NCBI GenBank assembly: GCA_000711775.1
Contig: ARYC01000361.1
Location: 22,629 to 86,628, forward strand
Length of the DNA: 64,000 bases
Reading direction: 5' to 3'
From: Oxytricha trifallax
Taxonomy: Eukaryota > Ciliophora > Spirotrichea > Sporadotrichida > Oxytrichidae
Positions within the stretch are counted from its first letter, which is position 1. Every line of letters begins with the position of its first letter. This document shows positions 43,946 through 55,829 of the stretch, piece after piece. A model generated the notes under the pieces. It had not been told where the DNA came from. It made no database searches and saw only the letters and a program-made list of their open reading frames with translations. Made by a program: the position numbers and the translations under genes.

Positions 43946-46900
43946 TCATTCAATCTGATTTCTATTTTTATTGTTGATGCAATCGCTTTTTGCTGAATGT
44001 CTTTTCTTCCCGCATTCAGGGCATCCACCGCCCTTTTATTTTCTACCTCCTCCTTTTTGACCTTTCATTCCTTTACCATTTTGATTTTCAAATCCATGAC
44101 TACCTTTCTTAAATCTTCCACTTCCATTCTATACAAACCCTTTATCACCTCCAAGAGTTTGTTGTCCTTTTTAATAATTATTTTTACCAAAACTTTTAAA
44201 ATCTCGACGTCTTTCGAACCAACGTTGATTCTACTCAATTTTAGCTTATCTTTCCTCTTCAGTCAACTCATCAAGAAAAGTTCCTTTCTTTGGCGGGATT
44301 TTAATCCCCTTACAAAATTACTTTACTTTTTAGAAGTTTTCATCACAGGTACCAAGGATACAATAAATTGATTGTGAATTTTATATTGCTTATTACAATT
44401 CTTCTTAATTTTAAGCACAGCTTGTATAGAAAGATATTTTTAATTTTTTAACCTCTTCGTTCTCTCTTGCCTCTGTGCAAGCAGGGCAATTTTCATCTGT
44501 TACTGCAAGATTTTTGACATTCTTGGGTAAAAACTAAGAATTTTTACATTTGGGATAGCCAGCACAAGTTGCAAATAAAAATCCAGAGTTTGCCATTTTA
44601 ATATAGACTGGGTTTTATCTACACTTATCACATAGCATGAACTGAGTATCTGCTAGAGTAGTTTTTTCATCACTGTTAAATACTGTATCTTAAGAAAATT
44701 TCTTTTCATGGTTAATTTTCTTTTGAATTTCTACTGGAGTCTTAAAAAAGTCTTCTGCCTTGACATCATAATTATTTAAGAGTTAAGTCATTTAGGCATT
44801 CGAGCTTTATAGTTGAGAGTCTGATTCAGATTGATCTTTAATCAGTGAAGGAACTTAAATTATTGGGTTTATAATTTACTAAGTTAAGAAATCTTGCATC
44901 TCCTCAGACCTACTTTTCACGGTTTTAAAAATTCTTCGCATTTCTCTCAAACATTCTTTTAGAACTTCTTTCTTATTTCGATTTCCATATTCAATTTCCT
45001 TTAATTGTCTCTCAACTTATGATCTCAAGTTTGGTTTGAAGAGTTCGATACCAACATGATCATAAGCATTAACAAGATTTAACCCAAGTTATGTAGGAAT
45101 AAAATGTTAACCTTGCTTCAAAGCATAACCTCGATCTTGAATTGTTTTAATGTGTTCATGAATCGTAGCATCTGTACCAATTCCATTTTTATCCATTCTA
45201 CTGATGAGATCTGCCTCGCTTAGTAACTTTGGTGGTTGAGTTTAAGATTCCTGCATTTGGATTAATGATGGAGTGAACTAATCTCCTTCTTGAAAGTTTG
45301 GTAAAGTATTATCAGCCCATTTCTCATAAGGTTAGTAAATTTCAAGCCAGTTACTTTCTACTATTACTAATCCTCTAGTCTTGAATGTCTCTCCACCAAT
45401 TTCAACTTCAATTTTAGTTTCATTGCCAGTTGCATCTTTAGATAAACAAGCCAGGAAGTGTTTGCATATGATTTCATATATTCTCCATTCATCATGCTTT
45501 AAGTCCATTTTATTTGCATTCTTGACTGGGTGGATAGGTGGATGAGCTTTATCATCTTGCTTACCTTTTCTTGGAGTTCCATATAAGTTCCCACTCAAAA
45601 TTTTCTTAGCATATCCTCCAAATGTTGTATTCTTTGTAAGATCTTTCACAATTTCTTATAAGTTCATAGCTGGGAAAATGTTCGTTTCTGTTCTTGGATA
45701 AGAAATATAGCCTCTTTGATATAATTTCTCAGCAATTTCCATAGCTTTATGAGACCCTATTCTTAGTTTTCTAGAAACTAGCTTTTGGAAGTCTATAGTG
45801 TTTAGAGGTATAGGCTTAATTTTAGTTTTCCTTTTTGAAATTACTTTTGTTACAGTAGCAACCTCGCCATCTTAAATGTTTTCTAAGAGGATTTCGCACA
45901 TTTACTGGTCAAAGATTCGGTATCTGGCCCAATCAAATTAAATAGCATCTTTTGGTTTCTTTGATTCAAAGAATCCTCTCCTATAATTTGAATGAAAAAT
46001 ATTAAGAATTATTTACCTTTTTGGTTTTACCTCTGGCTCAGGTGTTGGTTCAGAAATCTGAGGTTTATTTTAAGTTGTATCAATATTTTATTAGCATTAA
46101 TCCTTTTAACTATTTTATTCGTCAGTTGCAAACTCTTCTGAAAAATTATTCAGATCCTTTTCACAAATCTTATTATCATATTACATGTTATCTTTTTGTT
46201 CTACTAAATTTTCTTTAACTGAAATTTATTGAATTGGGGATTCTACAGTTTCATCATCTTCATTCTCATAACCATCATTGTTTTCTTCAACATTATGCAT
46301 TTAAGTATCTTATGCTTGCGTGTTATCGTAAAGTTATGTATCAGTTACTTAATTTTGGCTTGGATCCAATTCTTCAGTATTTTGCTCTTATTGAATATCT
46401 GCATTACAATTTTCTTAATCTACTTCTTCTCCATACTCTTCCTGATCTTCCTAATTTTCCTCCTCTTATGCCTCTTCCTCCAATATTTCTTGAGGTTTAA
46501 GGCATTATATAGTGATAGTCCAATACTTTTCAGGCTCAAACTTAGAAACTTTAGTAAACCTCTCGACCACAAATCCGAGAGTTGGAAATTGGCAAGGTCC
46601 ATAACTTAAAACTTACTTCTAATTTGCTCCTATGACATCCTTAAACTTCATAGATTGAAGTCTTGTGAAACTAGCCCCAATCCTAAGATCTATTTCTTAT
46701 CTTGCAAAAACTGCATCTGCTTAATTCTTATTTGGTTCAGTTAGTCTAGTAGTGATCGCTCTGAAAATGTCTTGTTTAGTTAAAGCTGAGAAATGCGCTC
46801 TTTTTATCTCTATGTCTGGTTTGATCTCTCTTACTATTTCAATTACTTCAAAAGCTATAGCTTCACCCTCTCTGTCACAATCTAACCAGAGGATAAGCAT

Positions 46901-47617
46901 ATCTGCATTCTTAGCATATTCATGCAAATTTTTCACAATATCTAGATTCTAGACAGATGGCTGTTTCTCTAATTTGCATTTGTATAATTCTTTGTAAGGG
47001 GTCTTGGCCCAATCTTTACATTTTTATGGAAACTTATATTCTATTATATGCCCACATACTGAAGTTACTATCATATCAAGCATACTGGCTTTGTCTAATT
47101 TTGTTATAAATCTATACACTGGATTGTATTTGGCCAGGGTTTCCAGTTTTCGAGGTTCTGATGAATTTTTGCCCTTTGCATTATTATTACTGAAAAAAAT
47201 TTGCTTTGAAAAATATAAAATAATTAAATTGATTAATATAATCATTTACAAACAATTATTTCTTATCTAAATTTAATAAGATTTGAATAGTCCATTTAGT
47301 AAAAAATTGTAAAATAAAAAACAATCAATGTTTCATAAAAATTTTTTAATCCCTATTTTTTATAATATTATTATTTTTTAAAGAAAAGAAAATTTCCTTG
47401 TAAAACTACATCCTCTCAGAATATCACTGAATGAGCTCAGATTCAAAGAGTAAGTAACTTTAACAACTTTCTTTTAATAAAAATAGGAAATTTTTATAAT
47501 TTAAATCATTATTACTTGAAACATCTTTATTTAAGCAATATTAAGGAAAGTTGATATTGCTTTAGCAACAGATGGCTTTTCAGCCACATTCAATGCCACT
47601 TTATGTTTTAAATTCAT
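43946..47617 (-). CDS. TOP3: DNA topoisomerase III (type IA)
   Basis: Type IA topoisomerase that decatenates recombination intermediates with RecQ helicases. N terminus [20 protein letters not shown] (TOPRIM Glu in VAEKPS), [12 protein letters not shown] (TOPRIM DxD), [34 protein letters not shown], and the active-site Tyr in [16 protein letters not shown]; then [18 protein letters not shown]-terminal zinc-binding modules: [25 protein letters not shown], a Gly/Lys-rich stretch and a final [15 protein letters not shown] knuckle. TGA at 43946-43948. Odd: an acidic Gln-rich insert of about 150 residues (plus about 46017-46480) between KYWTITI and [16 protein letters not shown], in the catalytic core. 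Introns/IESs at 45981-46016, about 47186-47539, and unresolved at about 44340-44440. Confidence 0.94.
45981..46016 (-). other. Intron in TOP3
   Basis: 36 nt, GTAAAT donor, TTATAG acceptor; joins EPEVKPK to [11 protein letters not shown]. Confidence 0.8.
47186..47539 (-). other. Long IES near 5' end of TOP3, pointer TAAT
   Basis: About 354 bp between VAKAISTFL and [19 protein letters not shown] (ATTA on plus at 47540-47543, and repeated at 47180-47189) allows in-frame joining; because the second site is a TAA/AAT run, the exact border is ambiguous by 3 or 6 bp. Confidence 0.7.
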
Positions 47618-50600
47618 TCTATCTTGAATTAGGATTAATTTAAATTTGAAATCTAAATTTTAAGTATGATTGAAGTATAGTTTTTACTTAAAATCTTCTA
47701 AATTAAAGATTGCAAATATCTAATTATTGACTTGTAAATCTTGTCATTATGAATATTCAAATTATAAAATTTTCAAAAATCATTTAAATTTAAATAATAA
47801 ACTATGTAGATTAATTTAATTAGGCATAAAACGAGGAAATTTAAAGATCTATACTTGAAATTATATAAAATTTCAAATAAAATTAAGGTTTTTATATCAA
47901 AATATTATATAATTGCAAGATATTTTATAAAGAAGTGAGTATTCTTGATTATTATGTCTTTGTACTAAGCTTATTAAGCCCATATTCCAAGATTATGATA
48001 TAAAAATCACATTTTGATCAAATAATATACTAAAATATTGAATCTAGGATCATAAAAAATGTAAAATAAAGCGCAACTTTTTCATAACAAAACATATAAA
48101 ATACATCCCTAAACAACTTTTATTACAAATTTCAAATATTTAAAACTAGAATAGAATTAAAATAAATTAATATTAATATTAAATATTGATGAATTTTAAT
48201 TTTTTTCATTAACACAATATTTACATATTATCTTTTAAATTTTAGTCATGAAAATATTTGAACAAAAGAGATCAAATTAAGTAATATAATAATTTTAAAT
48301 ATTTAATTTCTCTATAAATAGAATATATTCAAATTTAATGCAAAATTATTTTCTTGAGTAAATGATTAATTAAAGGAGTTTTTAGTCATTAGTAATAATT
48401 CTTTTATATAATTTCATCAATCGATCGTTAGTTAAATAATTATTTATATTTACTCAGCTATTAATGTCAATATCGCTTTATTATTATAAATAAAAAATTA
48501 AATATTTTACGGAAATAATCAATAGGAAACTTTAAAAATGTTGTTTTATCTAATCTATCAATTTTGTCAACTCAATTATATTAATTTGTATGACTTTTTA
48601 TTGAAATCGGAGATCATCTTAGTTTAGTATTTTGCATATTATAGTATAAGTATATTTCTTATTTGAGAAAAAAATTAAAATTAGGATTTCATTTAATTTT
48701 AGCATTTAATGATTAGTATTACATTCCAGCAGAATACAATTAAAAATAAATGGACCTTACTATTTAATTTGCTATTTCTTTTATTTGAAGCAATTTAATT
48801 ATGTATAATTTGCCTTATAAATTAAAACTAAATTATGCTTGATATGTCTTCATCCTCCGATTTTTAAAAAGAATTTATATTAATACTACCTGGCTAATTT
48901 ATTTTCTTCTATTGATTAAGCTAGATATTTATCTGTGTCTCAATTTCTTAAAATTAACTCATTCTAATATAGTATAAATAATTATTATTTAACAATAAAT
49001 TATAATAAATTTCATTTAACTTCCATTAATTTATAAATTAAATTACAAAATACATATAATATAATTGTTTTGCATATTTTAATTTGAAGCTAAATTACTA
49101 CTATCAATTTAATTTATTGATAAATTTGATTAATCAAATTTACTCAAGTTTTATTCTACTAAAATTTCACTTTCAATTATACTTTATTATTATTATTAAT
49201 ATTTAAATAATTTTATAAATTTATATCATAATGATATAAAAGACAATCAAGTTTCTTAAACTTGAATAGGTATTTTTTTAAGATTTATATTATTTATTCA
49301 CGCATAAATCTTATTTGAGATTTTGGGGTTTTAAGAAATTACGATTATGTGTGGGAGACATAATAAAATTGAAATTTAATATAAAAATTAAGGCTATGGT
49401 TTATAAATTTGTTATTATTCTAGAAATTATTGTTATTTTAAGTATATTGAAAAGGTATATTAAGCCCTATTGACTCATTTTATGATTATTTTTTAAAATA
49501 AAATTCTCATATATTATAAATGTTAATTAGTTATTATATTTTAGGGAGTTGAGGAGGTTTATGGATATTATACTTTTTTTGTAATTGCAAATCTTTGACT
49601 TGCTCCCAATACCAATAAATCAAAGCATCCCATAATGCATAAACATTATTTTTATAGTTTGAATTTAAAATAAATTTAATTATGAATTTCAATTTTCATT
49701 TAAAAGAATTAAATATCAACATCCACTTAAACTTAAATATAAGGATGCAAATTTAAACCTAGAAACTCTCAAAAAAATTTAGAGCAATAATTTTAATAAA
49801 AATCATAAAAAATTAATATTTTATGCTTATATTTGTAAAAAAAATACTGATTTCATATATTTTAATTTAAGCGAATAATCCAAAAAGTAGTACAGTAAAA
49901 GAAACTGAGATTTAAAGAGAAATGAATATTTTTTAATTTAATTTAGAAGCTTTAATAATTGATTGATATTTTAGTAGGTTGCTAATTTACAAAAAAAATT
50001 ATGCAACAATTTTTTTTAATAATAATGAATGGTGAAAAATTTAATAAATTCAGTTTATTTAATGAATTTCATTATTAATATGCTATCAATTTAGTTAGAG
50101 GTAGTCAATATTTATCAAATTTATCTTTATATTTTATTTTTCCAGAATATGATACTAAATCTTGAGCTTTTATTGAAAATTAAGAAAAGAATATGAATAT
50201 GTATTTAAAAGAAAATATATATTAAAAATCAATGTTACAATAAAACTACAAAAGGAAATAAATAGTTTTAATGCTAGTACAATGGTGAAAGAAAGCATAC
50301 CTAAATTTGAAGCCACATCCATTAAACTATTTATTACACCTCTTGATATCTAATAACTAATTAATAAATATAAATTGATGAAGAGCCTTAATTTTTCTAA
50401 AATAGTGTATCCCTCACAATCATAATATATAATTATGATTAATTTATAACAATATTTGAATTTATGTGAACGTTTGAAAAACTATTGCATGAACTTATCA
50501 ATACAATATTAGCAATCAATACAGATTTGTCTTAGTTATTAAATGCTAATTAATTAATACTAATAAATTCAAATTAATAATAGTTATGAGACCAAATAGT

Positions 50601-51915
50601 TAGAAATAGTGAGAATGCTCTAAGAATTTGTGATAATGTAAGTGAAACTTAATTTTTATAATTTAATCAAATAGGTACAAGCATTTATAAAAATCATAAA
50701 TATAAATTTTTTAAATAATTTGCATTTTGGATTAAAATTTATGATGTTTTAAAAAAGATATTCTTACTTTTAGTTATCTTAACTTCATTATAACTTCTTA
50801 TTCTTTTTTTATCGATATCTTATTTTATCCTTTGTGTTCTCCAAAATTGTTTATTCTAAAGCCTTTATATATATATATGGATGATGTAATTTATCATCTT
50901 TTAAGGTTATATGAATTTTCGCTATTCTTTTTTCTCTCTTATTTTAAAAGAAGATTTTTTATCTTACTTAATTAAATTTATTTGCACATTTAATACTTTT
51001 CGAGATAGAAAATTTATTTCATTTAATCGAAATTTATGTTGTATTTTTCTTATCAATTCCTAATAAGTTGTATATATCAATTTTTTCAATTTAAATTAAA
51101 ATTAAACTCTAAGACTTATTTTATCTAATATTTTGATCATTGGAATTTGTATAATAAAATTAACCCCACTTGATAAACCTTAACAGAGACTAATCATGGC
51201 AAAAGCTTCATTTTAATCTTTTACTCTACCAAGAATCATATTTATTATATGTATTATATTATCTATTATAATATTACTAAATTATAGGAAATTTAAAATA
51301 TAAATTTGAGTTTAACCAATGAATATATTAATAATTGTTATAAAATGTTAATCAGTAGAATATAAGCATTTTATGCGAGAACAATGCCCATTCTGACAAC
51401 GAAGGTATGCATGAAGCAAAATGCTAAGGTCTTATTGCTTTTGAATTCAACACGTGCTTAATCAAATATTTTTGAAATCCTGTTTATTAGTGATTGCTCA
51501 AAAAATATTATTTTATTCTATAAATTTAGATATTCTTAAATATTTAAAAATATATTCCAATATAATTACTTATTTTTTATTAAATTGATATAAAGATTTT
51601 GCTTTTTTTAAAAATTAATAGGCATCATCAAAGAAATTACAACTAATTAAATAAATAAGTTAGAGCCTTAAAAAATAATACTTTTAATTTATTGTAAATT
51701 CCTGAGAAAAATACATTAAAGTTTTTTAGACTTAAAAGAAAATAAGAATTAATTATTAATATTTTCTTAAATATAAAGATATGATAATTCTTGCTGCTAA
51801 CTTTAATAATGATTTTCAAATTGCTACTATAATTAATTAGCTAAATATTAAATACTTGCGTAATTCTAATTTTTTACAAATAAAATATTAAAATATATAT
51901 ATATATATCAATAAT
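47618..51915. other. 4.3-kb A+T-rich germline desert
   Basis: Very A+T-rich DNA with no coding frame in either strand that shows amino-acid-level conservation, no RNA gene, and no transposon ends. Probably germline-limited spacer. Confidence 0.7.
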
Positions 51916-51918
51916 ATT

Positions 51919-52886
51919 CAAAACCCCAAAACCCCTTAGTTAGGTTTATAAGTGCTTTGATTTGTAGGGTATAGTTGGGGTCTTATTGGGGTTAGTAGAG
52001 AAAACGCAGATTTAATGTGAATTTAATGAATATTTAATGAGTATTAGAGTACTTAATTCAAACAAATTTAATCTGCTTGTCTTTGTGATACCTCTTGAAT
52101 TTAACAGTCTGTAGTTGCTCTAATATATCATCTAATGATTATCTTGGATATGCTGGAGCTTTTACGATGACCATCTCAACTATCTTCTTAATTTCATTTC
52201 ATATTTCATCTTTCTTAATATATTTAGCAGCCAAACTTATTTATTATTTCTCATATTTTGTTCCAAAGTAGGACATACTTTCCATATCGCACTCTAAGAT
52301 AATTGCAGCTACGACCCAAACATCCCATTATACATAGCCATTTGTCCATTTCTCTCTTATAGGGAAGTATCCTGGAGTGCCTAAAACCTTAGCTAAAGTC
52401 ACTATCTCTTGTCTTATTGCTCTGTTGAAATCTATGACTACTACTTCTAAAGGGCAGAGATTTAGCATTACATTTTCTGGCTTCAAATCTCTATGAACAT
52501 ACCCTAGATCATGGAGCTCTTTCACACTCTTAGTCATATCTGTGAGTATCTCATTCAAATCATCAGGATATCTATTATGGTAGAGATACTCTCTTAGAGT
52601 CATTTCAAACTTCTTTAGTCTCAAAGCAATAAAACCATGACCAAGTATAACACCGTCGAGCTTAGCTAAATTCTTGCATTATCTTTTCTAAGCCTCTCTC
52701 AGTACTATGTATTTATTTGCAAACTCATTTTAATATTACTCGTTCTTAATGAGATACTTGAATGGATATACCTTGTAAGCGAATTCATCAACAACTAAAA
52801 GTTTTACCTTGTTAGGTACGTCAATATTCAAATAGTTTTCAATACAGCTGCTAATGTCGACTGCATTTAATGCATGTATATACATT
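51919..52886 (-). mobile_element. TBE copy 2, end fragment
   Basis: Begins CAAAACCCCAAAACCCC after ATT (51916-51918), with the TBE inverted repeat and 3' part of the 57-kDa gene. It stops abruptly at 52886 where copy 3 is inserted. The missing part of this element is not seen beyond copy 3. Confidence 0.93.
52058..52883 (-). pseudogene. TBE 57-kDa kinase domain, copy 2, truncated
   Basis: Kinase half only: MTLREYLYHNRYPDDLNEIL, KELHDLGYVHRDLKPENVML, VVIDFNRAIRQE, GTPGYFPIREKW, to TGA at 52058-52060. The 5' part (zinc fingers) is removed by insertion of copy 3 just before MYIHALNAVD. Confidence 0.9.
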
Positions 52887-53024
52887 CAACACCCATAACC
52901 CCTTAGTGAGGTTTATAAGTGCTTTGATTTGTAGGGTATAGTGGGGGTCTTATTAGGGTTAGTAGAGAAAACGCAAGTTTTATGTGAATTTTATTAATAT
53001 TTAATGAGTATTAATGTGCTTAAT

Positions 53025-54476
53025 TCAAACAAATTTTATCTGCTTATCTTTGTGGTATCTCTTGAACTTAGCTCTCTTTAATGTTTCAAGTATATCTTCT
53101 AATGATGATCTTGGATATGCTGGAGCTCTTACTATGATCATCTCAACCATTTTCTTAATCTAAGTGCATACATCTTCTTGCTTTATATGTTTAACAGCCA
53201 TGCTTATTGATTACTTTTCTTGCTTTGTTCCGAAGTACGACATACTTTCCATATCGCACTCTAAAATAATTGCTGCTACCGCCCAGACATCCCACTAAAC
53301 AGAGCCATTAGTCCACTTCTCTCTTATTGGGAAGTACCCAGGTGTGCCTAGCACTTTAGCTAAAGTCACTATTTCTTACCTTATTGCTCTATTGAAATCA
53401 ATGACTACTATTTCTAAAGGACAGAGATTTAGCATTACATTTTCTGGCTTCAAATCTCTATGAACATACCCTAGATCATGCAGCTCTTTCACACCCTTGG
53501 TCATTTCCGTGAGTATCTCATTCAAGTCATCTGGGTATCTATTATGGTAGAGATAATCTCTTAGAGTCATTTCAAATTTCTTAAGTCGTAGTGCAATAAA
53601 ACCATGTCCAAGAATAACTCCATCGAGTTTAAGCAAGTTCTTGCATTACCTTTTATGAGCCTCTCTTAGTATTATGTATTCATTGGCAAACTCATTTTGA
53701 TACTGCTCGTTCCTAATAAGATATTTGAAAGGACATACTTTATAAGCATACTCATCAACTAATATGAGTTTTGCCTTGTTAGGCACATCAATATGTAAAT
53801 AGTTGTCAATGCAAAAACTGAGATCTACTGCATTTAATGCAGGTATATACATAGCTCTCTCCTACAAGCATGCTATATATAATTCATTAGCTGGTTGGTT
53901 CATTGACTCAAAACGTTTCTGCTTCTTAAGTCTCTCTTCCTCTCTTTAAGACTCTACAGTATTGGACTTTCTCTTGGCTGGTATAAGTATTTATGTTTCT
54001 TTATCTTGCATTAAAACTCACTTAAATATGTTTTTGCATGTGTCTTTTAACTTTAGCTGAGTGAGTGTAAGACTTCATGCAAGTCGTGCACTAATACCTG
54101 CCATCGACCTTTTCGTGCTTAAAATATATCTTAGCTCTCCCAGAGTGCATCTCTTTGATGTGCCTCTTCAAGCTCGAATCAGTTGAGAAGAAATTTTAGC
54201 ATTCATCACATTAGAATTCTTTAATCTTTTCTAGTGGGAGATGTTCTTTTAACTCCTCAACATATTCGATTAGCGTTTAAATACTTATCTCTGCTATCTG
54301 CTTCCTGATATTTATTTCTAGAACAAACACCTCTGATTCAAACTCAAGAGCTTTAAGCTCTGGCTCCTTTCAATGTATATGATCTCTGGCTTCTTAGTTT
54401 ATCCAAAGTTTAGCTAAGATTACCACTGCCAAGAGAGACTGCTTTGCGATTTAAGTTAGCCGCCATGTTTAAATTC
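53025..54476 (-). pseudogene. TBE 57-kDa zinc-finger/kinase protein, copy 3, lightly damaged
   Basis: Starts MAANLNRKAV. Two C2H2-type fingers: CDECQNFFSTDSSLKRHIKE and YQCTTCMKSYTHSAKVKRHM. The kinase part is long and intact: MYIPALNAVDLSFCIDNYLH, LILVDEYAYKV, ALRLKKFEMTLRDYLYHNRY, GYVHRDLKPENVMLN, VVIDFNRAIRQE, LGTPGYFPIREKW, ending with TGA at 53025-53027. Frame changes near 54370 and 53920 separate the parts. No glycine-rich loop is evident and DFG reads DFN. Confidence 0.88.
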
Positions 54477-54629
54477 AAATTTAAATTTCTATTATAAAGC
54501 TCTAATAACCTCTCTAGTTATAGCAACTTTGTATAGGAGTTGGCACTGCAACAACAATGGTTGATTCTTAGGTGTTAGACATCATATTTATACTTAGTTT
54601 ATAACTATAAATTTTCTAATTTTATGCTT

Positions 54630-54850
54630 AATATTTTTAATTTTGGTACCAACTGAGAATAAATTCAGGTTGGTACTGGTACCAATTAGGTTTTGAACCA
54701 TTTTGGAACTTTTCCATTAAAACCTCATTAGTTTAAAACTAGGTACTAATTAAGTTTTGGTACTATTAAATTGGTACCAATTAAAATTAAACGAATTTAG
54801 TACCAGTACTAATTAAATTTAAACAAATTTAGTACTAATTTAATGGAACT
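54630..54850. promoter_or_regulatory. Palindrome-rich divergent region of TBE copy 3
   Basis: Same repeated GGTACC/TTAATTAGTACC-type block as at 25430-25640, inverted with the element. Confidence 0.5.
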
Positions 54851-55032
54851 AAATTGATAAAAATGGAGCTCAATCTCTGCAGTTTGTTACAGCTTCTGCA
54901 AACTTTCTCCACGTATCTTTGCAGGGTTGAGCTCCTATAAGATGCCCATATTTAATAGTAAGATTTTAAACAATAGGATCCAGAAGTCTATAAGTTATAA
55001 TTTGAAATTCATTAATAGGAAGAGGAACAAAG

Positions 55033-55823
55033 ATGGAATCACTCAATGATCAAATGAAAAGAGTCGAGGCTCAAGAAATGATATCAAGATTCAGAAGTAA
55101 GGAAGATCTCTATCGATACCTAACTTTACATGGTAAGATAACTTGATGACTATTTACATATTATACAGTTGGTTTATTCCTTCCAACGATGGAAGGTACC
55201 AAAATTTCATTCTTGAAAGCAATACTTTGTGAGGAGAAGAAAGCTTTTAAAAATAAAGAGATTAAACTAATCGAAATTCCCAACTACCCTGAGATTTCAG
55301 TCACTAATCTTTATGAGGATGCCATGTAAGATGAGGAAGTGGTAGTTTACCTTCCTACCAAGAAACAACTCTCTAATAAACTACCAGAGAGGAACTTTTT
55401 CTTTGGTGTTCTTGGTACAATAAAAGAGGAGTATCTCAGAGAAATAATTGAAGAAGCACATAAGAAACGATATTCTATCTCTCCTGAAGACTAGAAAAAG
55501 CAAGGCATTCTAATAGGCTCAGCTTGGCTAGAGGAACTTAAGAAGCATCCTTAACTTTCAAGTAAGCTTTGACATATAACTTTGTAGGAAAATTTGGCAC
55601 TGGCATATATCTTATGAAAGAGCATGCAAAGGTTCACAGAGAAAGAAAGTCGCAGACAATTTATGAGGTGAGCAAGAGACTTTATAAAGATGTCTAAAAA
55701 CCAGATGAAATGAACATAGATGCAGGAGCAGGCACTCAGAGAAGAAATATGGGCCCAAGCAAGCCATAAGAAGAGAAGAAGAAAGAGAAGCCAAACCCAT
55801 TTATTGGTAAGTTTAATATGTGA
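55033..55823 (+). CDS. TBE 22-kDa protein, copy 3, intact, two introns
   Basis: The only undamaged TBE gene here. MESLNDQMKRVEAQEMISRF; intron 1 (donor GTAAGATAAC near 55133, acceptor TTATACAG near 55168); GLFLPTMEGTKISFLKAILC, IKLIEIPNYPEISVTNLYED, FFFGVLGTIKEEYLREIIEE; intron 2 (GTAAGC near 55562 to TTGTAG near 55588); FGTGIYLMKEHAKVHRERKS; Lys-rich tail; TGA at 55821-55823, 6 bp from the transposase stop. The function of the 22-kDa protein is not known. The two introns are shared with other copies, so they belong to the element. Confidence 0.85.
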
Positions 55824-55829
55824 ACTTAT

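Noticed and set aside
46229-46609. Hydrophobic plus-strand frame resembling a membrane protein
   Set aside because: Antisense of the acidic Gln-rich insert of topoisomerase III.
47431-47460. Possible new plus-strand gene start (MSSDSK followed by GTAAGT)
   Set aside because: It lies inside the long TOP3 IES and no matching downstream exon was found.
47618-51915. Hidden scrambled gene segments in the A+T-rich desert
   Set aside because: I saw no stretch with coding-like composition on either strand; a real test needs mapping of macronuclear chromosomes.
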